DNA from: Desulfosporosinus hippei DSM 8344
Lineage (GTDB): Bacteria > Bacillota > Desulfitobacteriia > Desulfitobacteriales > Desulfitobacteriaceae
Assembly: GCF_900100785.1 (NCBI RefSeq)
Contig: NZ_FNCP01000003.1
Coordinates: forward strand, 186,001-250,000
DNA length: 64,000 nt
Direction of reading: 5' to 3'
Below are positions 24,296-32,779 of this stretch, one piece after another. Made by a program: the position numbers and the translations under genes. Position 1 is the stretch's first letter; every line of letters begins with the position of its first letter. The notes under the pieces were generated by a model that was not told where the DNA came from, did no database searches, and worked only from the letters and a program-made list of their open reading frames with translations.

Positions 24296-25282
24296 TCATG
24301 TCAGCAGATCGTCGAACGCTTCTTGCACGGCCATCTTCAGGTTGTTAACTGCAATCTTGAAATAACTTTCCTTCAGCTCAACTCCGACGAACCTGCGCCC
24401 CATTTTTATAGCCTGGTATCCTTCGCTGCCAATACCTGCGAAAGGACTAAATACAATGTCACCAGGATTAGACCAAAGTTCTACTCCTCTGGCGATCACG
24501 TCAAGTTGTAAAGGGCATATGTGACGTTCATCCTTTTCTTCACGAGCTGAACGGTATTGAAGTGTGTTACTTTGCCTAATATCCATCCATACAGGAGATG
24601 CGTACCTTCGCCATACTTGATGTGAATATACGGGGCCTCCAACATACGGTTTCTTAGCTTCTGCTGCTTCCTTGTCAGGCTCTGGACGTTCTATCTTTGG
24701 GGCATCCGGTTCATTTTCTCCAAAAAACCTCACCATCCCATCGGGATGCACAATTGGCTCTGGGTTATCCCCTGGCTTCCTCATCGTTAAAATATAATCA
24801 GGTAGTCCTTGGCGACACATAGATGAGTCTTTTACTAGCTGCTTATGCATCAGGCCGAGTGCCTTCGTCCTAGTTGCCTCTACCAGTGGATCTTTCCAGA
24901 TCGTAACCCTGGAATGCCATATAAAACCGGCATCTTCGAATGCCTGTCTAAGTTGAGCAGGAAAATCTTTAATACCGATATACCCATCCCGTGACTTCAT
25001 GGCCGGGATATCCATGCAGTGAAAGCTTACCAAACGTCCTGGTATTGTTATTCTGAGAAGCTCGTGGATTAAGAACTTAAAATGCTCAAAGAATTCTTCA
25101 TCGTTTCGGCAGTTACCCATATCTCGATCACTGTTCGAGTAGGTATAGAGGGATGCAAAAGGAGGAGAAAAGATGCTGTAATGAATGCTGCTATCGGGAA
25201 GTCCTCTTGCAACCTCCACGCAATCCCCGTTATATATCGCGAAATCCTGTTCGATAACTTGGTCAATAGTGTTAACTTGCAA
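24296..25282 (-). CDS. DNA methyltransferase (beta-class, N4/N6)
   Basis: About 328 residues. It transfers a methyl group from SAM to an amino group of A or C in DNA. The catalytic motif SPPF (in IFSPPFASLYTYS) comes before the SAM-binding FSPFAGIGSEG motif, the order of beta-class enzymes. A target-recognition stretch with GGPVYSHQVWRRYASP lies between them. The best start is TTG at 25282 behind AAGGAG, overlapping the helicase 3' end by 11 nt. No restriction partner is visible, so it may shield phage DNA from host enzymes. Specificity unknown. Confidence 0.85.
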   Translation of the reverse strand: MQVNTIDQVIEQDFAIYNGDCVEVARGLPDSSIHYSIFSPPFASLYTYSNSDRDMGNCRNDEEFFEHFKFLIHELLRITIPGRLVSFHCMDIPAMKSRDGYIGIKDFPAQLRQAFEDAGFIWHSRVTIWKDPLVEATRTKALGLMHKQLVKDSSMCRQGLPDYILTMRKPGDNPEPIVHPDGMVRFFGENEPDAPKIERPEPDKEAAEAKKPYVGGPVYSHQVWRRYASPVWMDIRQSNTLQYRSAREEKDERHICPLQLDVIARGVELWSNPGDIVFSPFAGIGSEGYQAIKMGRRFVGVELKESYFKIAVNNLKMAVQEAFDDLLT

Positions 25283-26645
25283 TCTTCTCACTCCTTAACC
25301 ATGGTGGTAGTCTAATTGGGTTTTTTGCTCTGTATTCTGTAACGTCTCGTTCTGTCGAACGTATTGACTCAGACGTAATATCCTTGGTGTACTGAACCAT
25401 CTCGGCGACCATCTTCCGGAAGTCAGTTTCTTTACGTTTGATATTCTCAGCCGTTGCCCCTTCTCGGCTGGAAGTAATCATGGTCACATTTACTGGTCTT
25501 GTTTGTCCGAAACGATAGCAGCGCCTAACAGCCTGAAATACTTGTTCGAAACTATCCGAAAGACCGACAAAAGCCATATCGGCGCAATGCTGCCAATTCA
25601 TACCGAATCCTGCGATTGAAGGCTTTGTTACCAGAACACGGATCTTTCCTGCTGCGAAGTCAAGCAAAGCTTTTTCCTTATGGGCTGCTTTGTCACTCCC
25701 ACGTACTTGGACTGCTCCTGGAATCGCGGCAGTCAACATCTCGGATTCGATGTTTAGGTCACACCAGACAAGGAAAGGTTGATCGGATGCATTAACGATC
25801 TCAGCGCAGGCCTTTACTCGTTCTTCAGCGGTTTCTCGACGTGCCTTTTGTCGCTGTGAAAGTGTCTTAGCAAGTTCCCCTTCAACTTCAATAACATGAT
25901 CAGTAATCGTGAGCGGTGGCAAAATGTAACCGTCATCTGAGTAACCAAGATCCGAGGGTTTTTCTAATACAACGCCCCAGCTCGCAACCCACTTCCAGAA
26001 CGTATCTTCCGCATGTCCTTTTAAGCGCCACTTCTGCGTCTCTCCACCATCGTGGACGAAGTACATGGATAGCATTTCTGTGCGACTCATGACACCTAAA
26101 AATTCAGCGTGATTGCCGATTTCCATGTAATCGTTCGGCGCAGGCGTTGCCGTGCAAGCAAGCCGGTAGGGTGTAAAGGCAAAGGACTCAATTAGCTCAG
26201 TCCGCATTTTGCCAGTGAACGATTTGAGGATGGAGGATTCGTCCAGGATAACACCGTCAAATAGTATTGGCTCGAAGTGATTAAGCATTTCATAATTAGT
26301 GATGTTTAGTCCCGGACGAACATCGTCCTGGCTTCGGCACATCGTTATTTCGTATCCGAGCACTGCCCCCTCGCGGATTGTCTGCGCGGCCACTGCAAGA
26401 GGAGCCAGTATCAAAACGTCCCCGCCTGTCAATTCGTGAACCTTCATTCCCCATTCGATCTGTATCCGTGTTTTACCAAGCCCCGTTCCAGCGAATACCG
26501 CTGCTCTGCCAAGTTTAAGCGCCCAACAGTCAATGTCTTTTTGGAAATCGAACATACTTTCATGGAGTGTTTCACGGTCTACAGAAAATCCGGATGGAGG
26601 CATTGTTGAACGTTTGTTGTTTATGAAAAGGTCATATTCTTGCAT
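25272..26645 (-). CDS. DEAD/SNF2-like phage helicase
   Basis: A 457-residue superfamily 2 ATPase. Walker A AGTGLGKTR (residues about 53-61), Walker B VILDESS, motif III ACTATPAPND, and C-terminal motifs VTKPSIAGFGMNW and QAVRRCYRFGQTRPVNV are intact, so it can hydrolyse ATP and move on DNA. GHAEDTFWKWVASWGVVLEKPSDLGY lies between the two RecA-like folds in a form common to phages that pair this helicase with the neighbouring methyltransferase. The overlap with the methyltransferase start indicates joint expression. It remains intact while the second helicase gene is broken. Confidence 0.8.
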   Translation of the reverse strand: MQEYDLFINNKRSTMPPSGFSVDRETLHESMFDFQKDIDCWALKLGRAAVFAGTGLGKTRIQIEWGMKVHELTGGDVLILAPLAVAAQTIREGAVLGYEITMCRSQDDVRPGLNITNYEMLNHFEPILFDGVILDESSILKSFTGKMRTELIESFAFTPYRLACTATPAPNDYMEIGNHAEFLGVMSRTEMLSMYFVHDGGETQKWRLKGHAEDTFWKWVASWGVVLEKPSDLGYSDDGYILPPLTITDHVIEVEGELAKTLSQRQKARRETAEERVKACAEIVNASDQPFLVWCDLNIESEMLTAAIPGAVQVRGSDKAAHKEKALLDFAAGKIRVLVTKPSIAGFGMNWQHCADMAFVGLSDSFEQVFQAVRRCYRFGQTRPVNVTMITSSREGATAENIKRKETDFRKMVAEMVQYTKDITSESIRSTERDVTEYRAKNPIRLPPWLRSEKIAS

Positions 26646-26649
26646 ACAA

Positions 26650-28608
26650 TCAATCCTTCATATAGAAGTCACACTCAAACCCTGCGGCTCTCATCGGTAA
26701 TCCTGGTGCCCATCTTATTGGCTTACCCATCACAGTCGTTACATGTTCCAAGGAACCGATTCCTATTGGAACATCCAGCACAACCTCATCATGGACGTGC
26801 ATTGCAATCCTGTAGCCTTCTGCATCTACCCGCACCATACTTTCTGCTAAGCAGTCCCGAGCAATCGCCTGGACAAGATTCTCCACCAGACGGCCCCCGT
26901 AGGTTCTGTGGGACATCCATTTCTTTTTAACTTGATCCATACCGTCAAATACTAGGCCTTCTTTATTAAATTTAGGCTCTGGCTTAATCCTCGGATTGAC
27001 ATACGCCAAACTCCGGCCGCTTGGTAGATCTGCGAACAGCACACCCGCCTCATATCGATATTGAACTCCATGCGCCAGTTTGACAGTTGTTTTGTCCCTT
27101 ACCGCCGTTACAGCGGCATTCTCAGCAGCATACCAGAGCTTGCGAATATTTGGATTTGCATCCCGCCATTGCTTGACCAGTCGTGGATACTCGTCAGGAT
27201 TGATCTCATGCTTAGAGTCCATAACGGCCAGTGCATTTTCCCCTCCTTGGAATCCACAGGCCAACGTTGCTATCTTCCCACGTGCTCTTAGTTCATAATT
27301 TGCATGACCTTTGACAATCGTCTCAAAAGGAACTCCAAACATGTTAGACGCTGTCGCTTCGTAGATTTTGCCGTGTCCTCTGAATACCTCCAGTACCCAG
27401 CCTTCATCGGCTAACCACGCTATGACCCTTGCCTCGATTGCGCTAAAGTCTGATACGATGAACCGACATCCCTCAGACGGAATGAACGCCGTACGGATTA
27501 ATTGACTGAGTACGAATGGCGGGGCACCAAATAACATTTCAACGAGTTCGAAATCGCCTGATTTTAAGATCTCCCGTGCCATAGCTAAGTCGGTGAAAAC
27601 ATTCTTCGGAAGATTTTGAACCTGAATTAATCTACCCGCCCAGCGCCATGTCCGGTTAGCTCCGCAAAATTGAAGTAAACCCCGTGCTCTCTCATCGGCA
27701 CACATACTTCTGTTCATTGCGTTATATTTGTCTACGCTGGTCTTCGACAGCTCCTGCCTTAGTTCCAGTACTCGCCGTGTCTCATCGTCTGGAGCCGCAT
27801 CTAGTAACTGAGGCATATAATCCTTTGACAGCCCGTCTGGTGTATCTAAGCCGCGTTCTAACAACCATTCCTTAAGCTGTGTTAGACTGTTAGGGTTTTC
27901 TAGTCCAGTAATCTCTTTGGCCTCTTGCATGAGCCTTGCTTCGTATTGTTCATCACAGGCAATTGCCTGTCTAAAAAGTATTGGATCAAGCCTAACCCCT
28001 TGGTCGTTTATTCGTTGGTCGAGTGCCCATAATGCCCATTCGTGAGCCGGAACCGGAAAGCGTTCTAATTTTCGTCGTACTTCTCGTTCTACAACTACGT
28101 CCTGACGGTTGTAGGATTTATACTCTTCCCACTTCTCGGGATCATGATGGGGGTAATTACGAGTTCGTTGACCGTTAGCTTTACTAGGTTTACACGGTAC
28201 AGAAAAATATTTGATTAGATTTTTTCCTTTAGCATCTTTCTGCACATCCAGTTTAAGAACTTCTGCTACCCCATCAAGATAGCCCGGTAATCCTAATGCT
28301 AGCGCCCATACAGACGTGCAACGCCATTGAGAAGGATCGCATTCTATGCCGTATTGCTTAGATATACAAGTCCGTTCGAAGTTGGCATTATATGCTGTCT
28401 TGATCACTGACGGGTCAGTTAAATCACGTAGAACTCTATCCGGTATATCTTCAAATGCTGTTAGGTCGATTACTAGAACAGGATCATCCCCATAGGCAAA
28501 ACCGAAAAGTAATATCTCAAAATCTGGAGATTCCACGTAACGGTATACTCCACATGTTTTAAGATCGACGCTGCTATAAGTTTCTAAGTCGATTTGTAAG
28601 ACAGTCAT
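26650..28608 (-). CDS. Phage DNA polymerase, family A
   Basis: A 652-residue DNA polymerase I-type enzyme that replicates the phage genome. The N-terminal 3'-5' exonuclease starts VLQIDLETYSSVDL (DxE motif), with YNANFERTC and YNRQDVVVEREV as further exonuclease motifs. The polymerase part has motif A SDFSAIEARVIAWL, motif B-like RARGKIATLACGFQGG, and motif C AMHVHDEVVLDVP with the catalytic Asp. No 5'-3' exonuclease domain is present, as expected for phage forms. It is full length and ATG follows AGGAGA. Confidence 0.9.
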   Translation of the reverse strand: MTVLQIDLETYSSVDLKTCGVYRYVESPDFEILLFGFAYGDDPVLVIDLTAFEDIPDRVLRDLTDPSVIKTAYNANFERTCISKQYGIECDPSQWRCTSVWALALGLPGYLDGVAEVLKLDVQKDAKGKNLIKYFSVPCKPSKANGQRTRNYPHHDPEKWEEYKSYNRQDVVVEREVRRKLERFPVPAHEWALWALDQRINDQGVRLDPILFRQAIACDEQYEARLMQEAKEITGLENPNSLTQLKEWLLERGLDTPDGLSKDYMPQLLDAAPDDETRRVLELRQELSKTSVDKYNAMNRSMCADERARGLLQFCGANRTWRWAGRLIQVQNLPKNVFTDLAMAREILKSGDFELVEMLFGAPPFVLSQLIRTAFIPSEGCRFIVSDFSAIEARVIAWLADEGWVLEVFRGHGKIYEATASNMFGVPFETIVKGHANYELRARGKIATLACGFQGGENALAVMDSKHEINPDEYPRLVKQWRDANPNIRKLWYAAENAAVTAVRDKTTVKLAHGVQYRYEAGVLFADLPSGRSLAYVNPRIKPEPKFNKEGLVFDGMDQVKKKWMSHRTYGGRLVENLVQAIARDCLAESMVRVDAEGYRIAMHVHDEVVLDVPIGIGSLEHVTTVMGKPIRWAPGLPMRAAGFECDFYMKD

Positions 28609-28636
28609 ATCTTAAAATCTCCTATCTTGATAAATT

Positions 28637-28664
28637 AGGGGATCCAATGTTGGTTGAATCCCCT
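28637..28664 (-). other. Hairpin between the DUF2815 and polymerase genes
   Basis: AGGGGATTCAA and TTGGATCCCCT form an 11-bp stem (one G-U) with a 6-nt loop. No U-run follows, so it is more likely an mRNA stabiliser or processing site than a terminator. Confidence 0.45.
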
Positions 28665-28675
28665 TGTAAGATGTG

Positions 28676-29275
28676 TTAGTTTAGAAAGTCCTCATCGTCC
28701 CCGGCTAAGTCTATATCAAAATCTTCCTCGGCGAATTCGTCATTGACGCTTGCTCTGCCGCCTAAGAAGTCTCCGTCTTGTACCTTGACCACATTGTTAA
28801 GTCCAGCCGCAATACCCCGATTTCCTTTTGTATCAAATGGGTAGAAGTTCAAACTAACCTTTGCATAGCATCCGGAGTAGACTTCCGTACTGTCCGTGAT
28901 CTCTTGGAATTTGGTTTTACCATCTGCCCCTTTACCTACTGGTTTGGCAATACCGGGCTTATTTTTGCTTGAGGCATTTAGGAAGTAATGCCCAGCATAC
29001 GCTTCATCATCTGGTCGCTCTTCGTCACCATCGCGAAGAGGTGTTTTGCAGTTTGCCGGAATCTTACCATTGGGCCATTTACTTTTGCCAAGCTCTTTGG
29101 CAGCGTCCACAGCGGCTTTGATCTTTCGTAGCGTATCTTTGTCACTCTTGGGAATTAGGATAGCTGTGCTGTATTTCTCGTCTCCTCCGTCAATGGCTTG
29201 CGGTTGAAAGATATGTGTATATGAAAGTCGTACTTTACCGGTTATCACTTTTGTTGCTTGATTATCAATTGCCAT
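28676..29275 (-). CDS. DUF2815 phage protein, probable ssDNA-binding protein
   Basis: A 199-residue protein of the DUF2815 family. Signature parts are GKVRLSYTHIFQPQ (about 14-27), KYSTAILIPKSDKDTLRKI, YAGHYFLNASSK and EVYSGCYAKVSLNFYPFD. The C-terminus is highly acidic (EEDFDIDLAGDDEDFLN), as in single-strand DNA-binding proteins that recruit partners through the tail. In many Firmicutes phages it lies between DUF2800 and family A polymerase genes, as here. A role in coating ssDNA is inferred from its fold class and acidic tail. Confidence 0.8.
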   Translation of the reverse strand: MAIDNQATKVITGKVRLSYTHIFQPQAIDGGDEKYSTAILIPKSDKDTLRKIKAAVDAAKELGKSKWPNGKIPANCKTPLRDGDEERPDDEAYAGHYFLNASSKNKPGIAKPVGKGADGKTKFQEITDSTEVYSGCYAKVSLNFYPFDTKGNRGIAAGLNNVVKVQDGDFLGGRASVNDEFAEEDFDIDLAGDDEDFLN

Positions 29276-29281
29276 TTTTCA

Positions 29282-30472
29282 TCAAACCTCCACATTTTCA
29301 AAATCTTTTTCTAAACTATTAAGTTCTGGTCTCTTATCGGTCTCAGGGACTAGAACTGGTTTACCTGGTGGCTTAGTGATTAAATCACCTAGAATAGTTG
29401 GAAGTACTTTTTTTCCTACTTTCTTTTCCAAGTCTCCAATGCCGAAAAGCTCCTGGGGCTTAAGGTACTTATCGGTTTCTAATTTTGCTGTTTCAAAAGC
29501 TTTAATAGCCGCGTTTTTATCCGTGATAGAACGATTGCTGCGTCCTTCAACGAGCTTCCACTGGGGAATAGGACTGCCTTTAAGCGCTTGGTCGTAAGCG
29601 TATTCCTCGACATCCTTAGCCCAAGACTTAAGTTGATCCGTGATAAATAAGATGGATCCGATTTCTTCGTTGCTCATTAGTGCCGGGTCTTTAAACTCGT
29701 GTTCTAGCGCTTTCATATTCTCGTCAGCTCGTGCTCTACAGTTTCCTTTCACTTTGCACCAGCGGCAGTGATCTCCAGCGCAGAATTCACCTTCTCCCGC
29801 AAAGGCTAATACCGCTGCGGGCTTAACAACTGACTCGGCCCATTCTAGTAAGTCCTTAAGTGGCATAACCTCTGTACTAACGTTGTCTAATCGAGGCTGG
29901 ATGATGGTCATATGCACTTCTTCAATAGAATAGAGGTAATTGTACCCCGCCCATGCTCCGAGGCCATATAGACGAATCTGAGGATTGTTGTATGCGCTAA
30001 CGGGTACACCTTTTCCGTATTTTAGGTCAATAACTTCCAAAACTCCGTCTGCTATTAAAACAACGTCGCCTGTCCCGAAAGCATCAGGCACCCACTCAGT
30101 CAAGTCAAGGCGTTCTTCGAGTAGTATCACTGCATCACTGGATCTTGCCTTTGCAGCCATGTACCTTTCTTCTACTAACTCGACGTAGTTCTGGACTGCA
30201 TCCTCCATCTCCTGATCGTAATACTTGTTTAGCTTAAACTCTTCCAGCTTCTTATCTAAAGCCTTCCGTTGCTTGGAGTTACATACGGTTACTCTTCGGC
30301 GGAGTTTGATCTCAGCGAGTTCATGGGCTGCAGTGCCTTCGTTAGCGTACTCGCTACGTTTCTCAGGAACTGTCTCTTGCAATCTGGCGCTCGGCGGGCA
30401 GTTAATCCACTGCCCCGCTTTAGAAGCTCCCAGCAATGCGTGAGCACGTTCAGCATGTGCCTGTTGCGTCAT
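29282..30472 (-). CDS. DUF2800 phage nuclease (Cas4/RecB-like)
   Basis: A 396-residue protein of the DUF2800 family, related to PD-(D/E)XK nucleases. Residues 15-55 include WINCPPSARLQE and NEGTAAHELAE (first catalytic His/Glu). The nuclease core has AFGTGDVVLIADGVLEVIDLKYGKG (GTGD, then D-x-K), and the C-x5-C-x2-C-x5-C cluster (CAGDHCRWCKVKGNC) can hold an iron-sulfur centre as in Cas4/AddB. It probably processes DNA ends in replication or recombination. Its ATG overlaps the stop of the upstream gene in an ATGA junction. Confidence 0.8.
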   Translation of the reverse strand: MTQQAHAERAHALLGASKAGQWINCPPSARLQETVPEKRSEYANEGTAAHELAEIKLRRRVTVCNSKQRKALDKKLEEFKLNKYYDQEMEDAVQNYVELVEERYMAAKARSSDAVILLEERLDLTEWVPDAFGTGDVVLIADGVLEVIDLKYGKGVPVSAYNNPQIRLYGLGAWAGYNYLYSIEEVHMTIIQPRLDNVSTEVMPLKDLLEWAESVVKPAAVLAFAGEGEFCAGDHCRWCKVKGNCRARADENMKALEHEFKDPALMSNEEIGSILFITDQLKSWAKDVEEYAYDQALKGSPIPQWKLVEGRSNRSITDKNAAIKAFETAKLETDKYLKPQELFGIGDLEKKVGKKVLPTILGDLITKPPGKPVLVPETDKRPELNSLEKDFENVEV

Positions 30473-30885
30473 AGTGCCTCCAGCTTAAGAAGGAATGCGG
30501 CTCGTTTCTCTTCTGGTACGTCGGATATAGATTTGCTCCCAAACTCATCTAGCAAGGCCTTGATTGCTTTTTTACCCTCAGGGGTTGTACCTTTTTCCTG
30601 AGCTTTGGCACGTAGTTCTACGACTGTGGGTACTTTTTCAGTCTCTCCTTGATCAGGGGTTCCCTCGTTATTCTCAGGCACGTTATCCGGTGTTTCGTCG
30701 GTCGTATTCGATCCTGTCTCTGGTTCAGGGTCTTTATCAGGTTTATTGGTTCCCGAGGTTGAGCGCTTGGTTTTTTCCTGCTTGGGCTGAGTTACAACTG
30801 CGCCGCCTACTATTCCTGCTAGCCCTGAGATTGCCTCTTGTAACTCCATTGGGCTGGTAGCTTCAATATTAAGGGTAATGTTCAT
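30469..30885 (-). CDS. Conserved early phage protein, unknown function
   Basis: A 138-residue protein with a short ordered N-terminus (MNITLNIEATSPMELQEAISGLAG), a long disordered acidic middle (about 38-90; Pro, Glu, Thr, Asn rich) and an ordered C-terminal helix pair (VVELRAKAQEKGTTPEGKK, ALLDEFGSKSISDVPEEKR). This two-ended architecture recurs in Firmicutes phage early operons just before DUF2800. It could bridge replication proteins. Function not established. Both ends overlap neighbours by 4 nt, supporting expression. Confidence 0.65.
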   Translation of the reverse strand: MNITLNIEATSPMELQEAISGLAGIVGGAVVTQPKQEKTKRSTSGTNKPDKDPEPETGSNTTDETPDNVPENNEGTPDQGETEKVPTVVELRAKAQEKGTTPEGKKAIKALLDEFGSKSISDVPEEKRAAFLLKLEAL

Positions 30886-31121
30886 TTACGTTTCCTCCTC
30901 TTTTTTCGGTTCTTATTTCGCCATGCCATATATTTTTCATAGTGATTTAACTTTTTGGGCTTTGCGATAATAGGGACAAACACTGACCAAAATCCTTCTG
31001 GGCCTATTTCCCATTGTGCCAAACAGCATTTCGTTTGGCATTTAGCCTTGATTTCCCCTTCAGGGAATTCCATGGTCGAACCACATACACATTTAACAGA
31101 TATCGCTTGTTTTAGTACCAT
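30882..31121 (-). CDS. Small zinc-ribbon protein with basic tail
   Basis: A 79-residue protein. C-x-C at 11-13 (VKCVCGS) and CQTKCC (about 28-33) form a likely zinc site. An aromatic middle (WEIGPEGFWSVFVPI) follows, and a very basic tail (NKNRKKRRKRK) suits nucleic-acid binding. ATG follows GGGAGG at 8 nt. Its stop overlaps the next gene. It probably binds DNA or RNA, but no family was recognised. Confidence 0.55.
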   Translation of the reverse strand: MVLKQAISVKCVCGSTMEFPEGEIKAKCQTKCCLAQWEIGPEGFWSVFVPIIAKPKKLNHYEKYMAWRNKNRKKRRKRK

Positions 31122-31142
31122 GGAGATTACCTCCCTGATTCT

Positions 31143-31847
31143 TTAGTCAGCTTCAACAAATTCGCCGTTTACGAGTCTATAGAAGGTATCTGCCTTGATT
31201 TTTTCACCGTCTACTTTAACGCTTTGAACATCCTTGACGTGGTATTCGTATTTAAGTTCTTCCCATTCTGCTAGTACGATCCAGCAGCCTAGCGCGCCCC
31301 GTGCCTTGCTTTCATAGCCGATTGCTATCGCGACAGACTCTTTTCCCTCGACGGTCGCTGCGGACTGATCGCCCGTGTTGGTCGCTGCGGACTGATAGCC
31401 CGTGTTGGTCGCTGCGGACTGATCGCCCGTGTTGGTCGCTGCGGACTGATAGCCCGTGTTGGTCGCTGCGGACTGATCGCCCGTGTTGGTCGCTGCGGAC
31501 TGATCGCCCGTGTTGGATTCTTTTTTGCTGCTCCAATCAACTTTATCAAGAACAAACTTCACTCCCGCTGAGATCAGACCGTTAAGACCAATTTCTACGC
31601 CGACTCTCAGCTTTGAGCATGCTACTTTACTATCATCGTTGTCTTTGTCTGTTTTCCCATCACCCACAACTTTTGCATAGCGGCTATCGGCAGGAGGATA
31701 GTAGTTAAATACATCGAGTGGATTTTCACAGAAGTGGAATCCTCTTCGGCAAGCCGCGGCATCTGCTTCTTCGTATTCTCCACCTGGAGCGAATTGAAAA
31801 CCTCGGCATTTTAGATCTTTATCAAAACCTTTAAATCCATGAATCAT
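31143..31847 (-). CDS. Repeat-containing phage protein (DUF7666-like)
   Basis: A 234-residue protein. The start at 31847 (MIHGFKGFDKD) follows AAGGAGG. Residues 1-100 form a conserved head (CRGFQFAPGGEYEE, ACRRGFHFCENPLDVFNYYPP) seen in uncharacterised phage proteins. Residues 112-165 are six 9-residue repeats NTG(D/Y)QSAAT, followed by two decayed copies (VEGKESVAI, AIGYESKAR). The C-terminus (LAEWEELKYEYHVKDVQ, DTFYRLVNGEFVE) is ordered. Similar NTGDxSAA repeats fold as a parallel beta-roll or helix in related proteins. Function unknown. It is in the early operon, so it is not an obvious virion part. Confidence 0.65.
   Translation of the reverse strand: MIHGFKGFDKDLKCRGFQFAPGGEYEEADAAACRRGFHFCENPLDVFNYYPPADSRYAKVVGDGKTDKDNDDSKVACSKLRVGVEIGLNGLISAGVKFVLDKVDWSSKKESNTGDQSAATNTGDQSAATNTGYQSAATNTGDQSAATNTGYQSAATNTGDQSAATVEGKESVAIAIGYESKARGALGCWIVLAEWEELKYEYHVKDVQSVKVDGEKIKADTFYRLVNGEFVEAD
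31353..31514 (-). repeat. Six 27-bp tandem repeats within the DUF7666-like gene
   Basis: Six head-to-tail copies of 27 bp, nearly identical at DNA level. They differ at one base (GAT or TAT), giving Asp, Asp, Tyr, Asp, Tyr, Asp in protein order. Because 27 is a multiple of 3, several other frames stay open too. The low divergence indicates recent unit duplication. Confidence 0.9.
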
Positions 31848-31916
31848 AATCTTTTCCTCCTTCAATATTTTTGGTATAATATAAGGTAAGATAATTTTCT
31901 GTTAGCCTGTTTGGTG

Positions 31917-32123
31917 TTAGTGCACCGACGGGCTTTTCTTTTGTTTGCTTGCATTCAATTGATCCGTGAGATTAATCGCTCTGCCCTGAGGCTTATCCAC
32001 TACTGTGATCGTTCCCGGCATAATACTCATAAGCATTTCAAAAGTCTGGTTTTGCTCCTCGGTTAATGCCACTGGAAGAATTACTTCGTCTTTGATATAA
32101 AAAAGCACTAATCCGTCTTTCAA
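31917..32123 (-). CDS. Small early phage protein, unknown function
   Basis: A 68-residue protein starting at TTG (MKDGLVLFYIKDEV) behind GGGGGTGA; an upstream ATG overlapping the sigma gene stop is less likely because the ribosome binding site would lie inside. Residues 1-20 are beta-like, then VALTEEQNQTFEMLMSIMPG suggests a helix, and the tail is basic (NASKQKKSPSVH). No recognised domain. A hairpin overlapping its 3' end has its T-run on the plus strand. Confidence 0.45.
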   Translation of the reverse strand: MKDGLVLFYIKDEVILPVALTEEQNQTFEMLMSIMPGTITVVDKPQGRAINLTDQLNASKQKKSPSVH

Positions 32124-32140
32124 GTTGTCACCCCCTCTCA

Positions 32141-32773
32141 TTAACTAGCCCTTGGGCCTTTAAATCTTTTTCTTGACTCTAGATTCATACCAAGTCCATA
32201 TTGCCTGGCAGATTCCAATAGATAACGCTCCATTCGACTGACGGTTACTTGCGTAACGCCTAAGATCTTGCTTATTTCCCGTTGGGATAATCCTCTAGCC
32301 CGAAGTTCAAATAACCTCTGCAGTCTAGGCCCGACTGTACTTAAGAAATCTGTTAAAATGACTTCTTCCCCGATTTGATAGCTTCCGGATAATACAAAAT
32401 CCCCAAACGTCTTTTTTTCATCAAACTCCACTGGACGATCTAGGCTATCTACCGGAATGCTCTCTCCCCGATTTCGGATTAAACGACCATGATCTCTAAC
32501 ATGGCGCATTAGTGTCCCCCTAATCATTGGAACAGCGTAGGTTGAAAACTTAATTGGCTCTCCGTTCTCCCCCTTAAAACCAGTCGGGTTAAAAAGTTGA
32601 TAGGCTCTAATAAGTCCCAGGTAAGCAATACTTTTGAAGTCATCTTCATCGAATCTGATAGAATCGTTTTTACGGGCATTGAGCATAAATGAGAAGGCTA
32701 CGGAATGAGCTAATCCGAGATTTTTACTGATAAATTCATCCGGCGTACCTGGTAAATGCGGGTTTTTATCCAC
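32141..32773 (-). CDS. Phage-encoded sigma-70 family factor
   Basis: A 210-residue sigma factor resembling SigF/SigG/FliA-type proteins. Region 2 is present: DDFKSIAYLGLIRAYQLFNP (core binding and -10 recognition) and FSTYAVPMIRGTLMRHVRDHGR. Region 4 has LFELRARGLSQREISKILGV and TVSRMERYLLESARQ, a helix-turn-helix for the -35 element. It starts at GTG behind GGAGGTG. In phages such factors switch the polymerase to middle or late promoters. A matching promoter was not defined; the late promoter near 19.0 kb looks like sigma-A instead. Confidence 0.85.
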   Translation of the reverse strand: MDKNPHLPGTPDEFISKNLGLAHSVAFSFMLNARKNDSIRFDEDDFKSIAYLGLIRAYQLFNPTGFKGENGEPIKFSTYAVPMIRGTLMRHVRDHGRLIRNRGESIPVDSLDRPVEFDEKKTFGDFVLSGSYQIGEEVILTDFLSTVGPRLQRLFELRARGLSQREISKILGVTQVTVSRMERYLLESARQYGLGMNLESRKRFKGPRAS

Positions 32774-32779
32774 CTAATT

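Noticed and set aside
31301-31585. Long open frames on both strands over the 27-bp repeats
   Set aside because: A repeat length divisible by three keeps all frames open. Only the minus frame with the DUF7666-like head and tail is credible.
31911-31940. Hairpin GCCTGTTTGGTG / CACCGACGGGC with a plus-strand T-run
   Set aside because: No plus-strand gene ends here, and on the minus strand the T-run is missing. Noted but not called a terminator.
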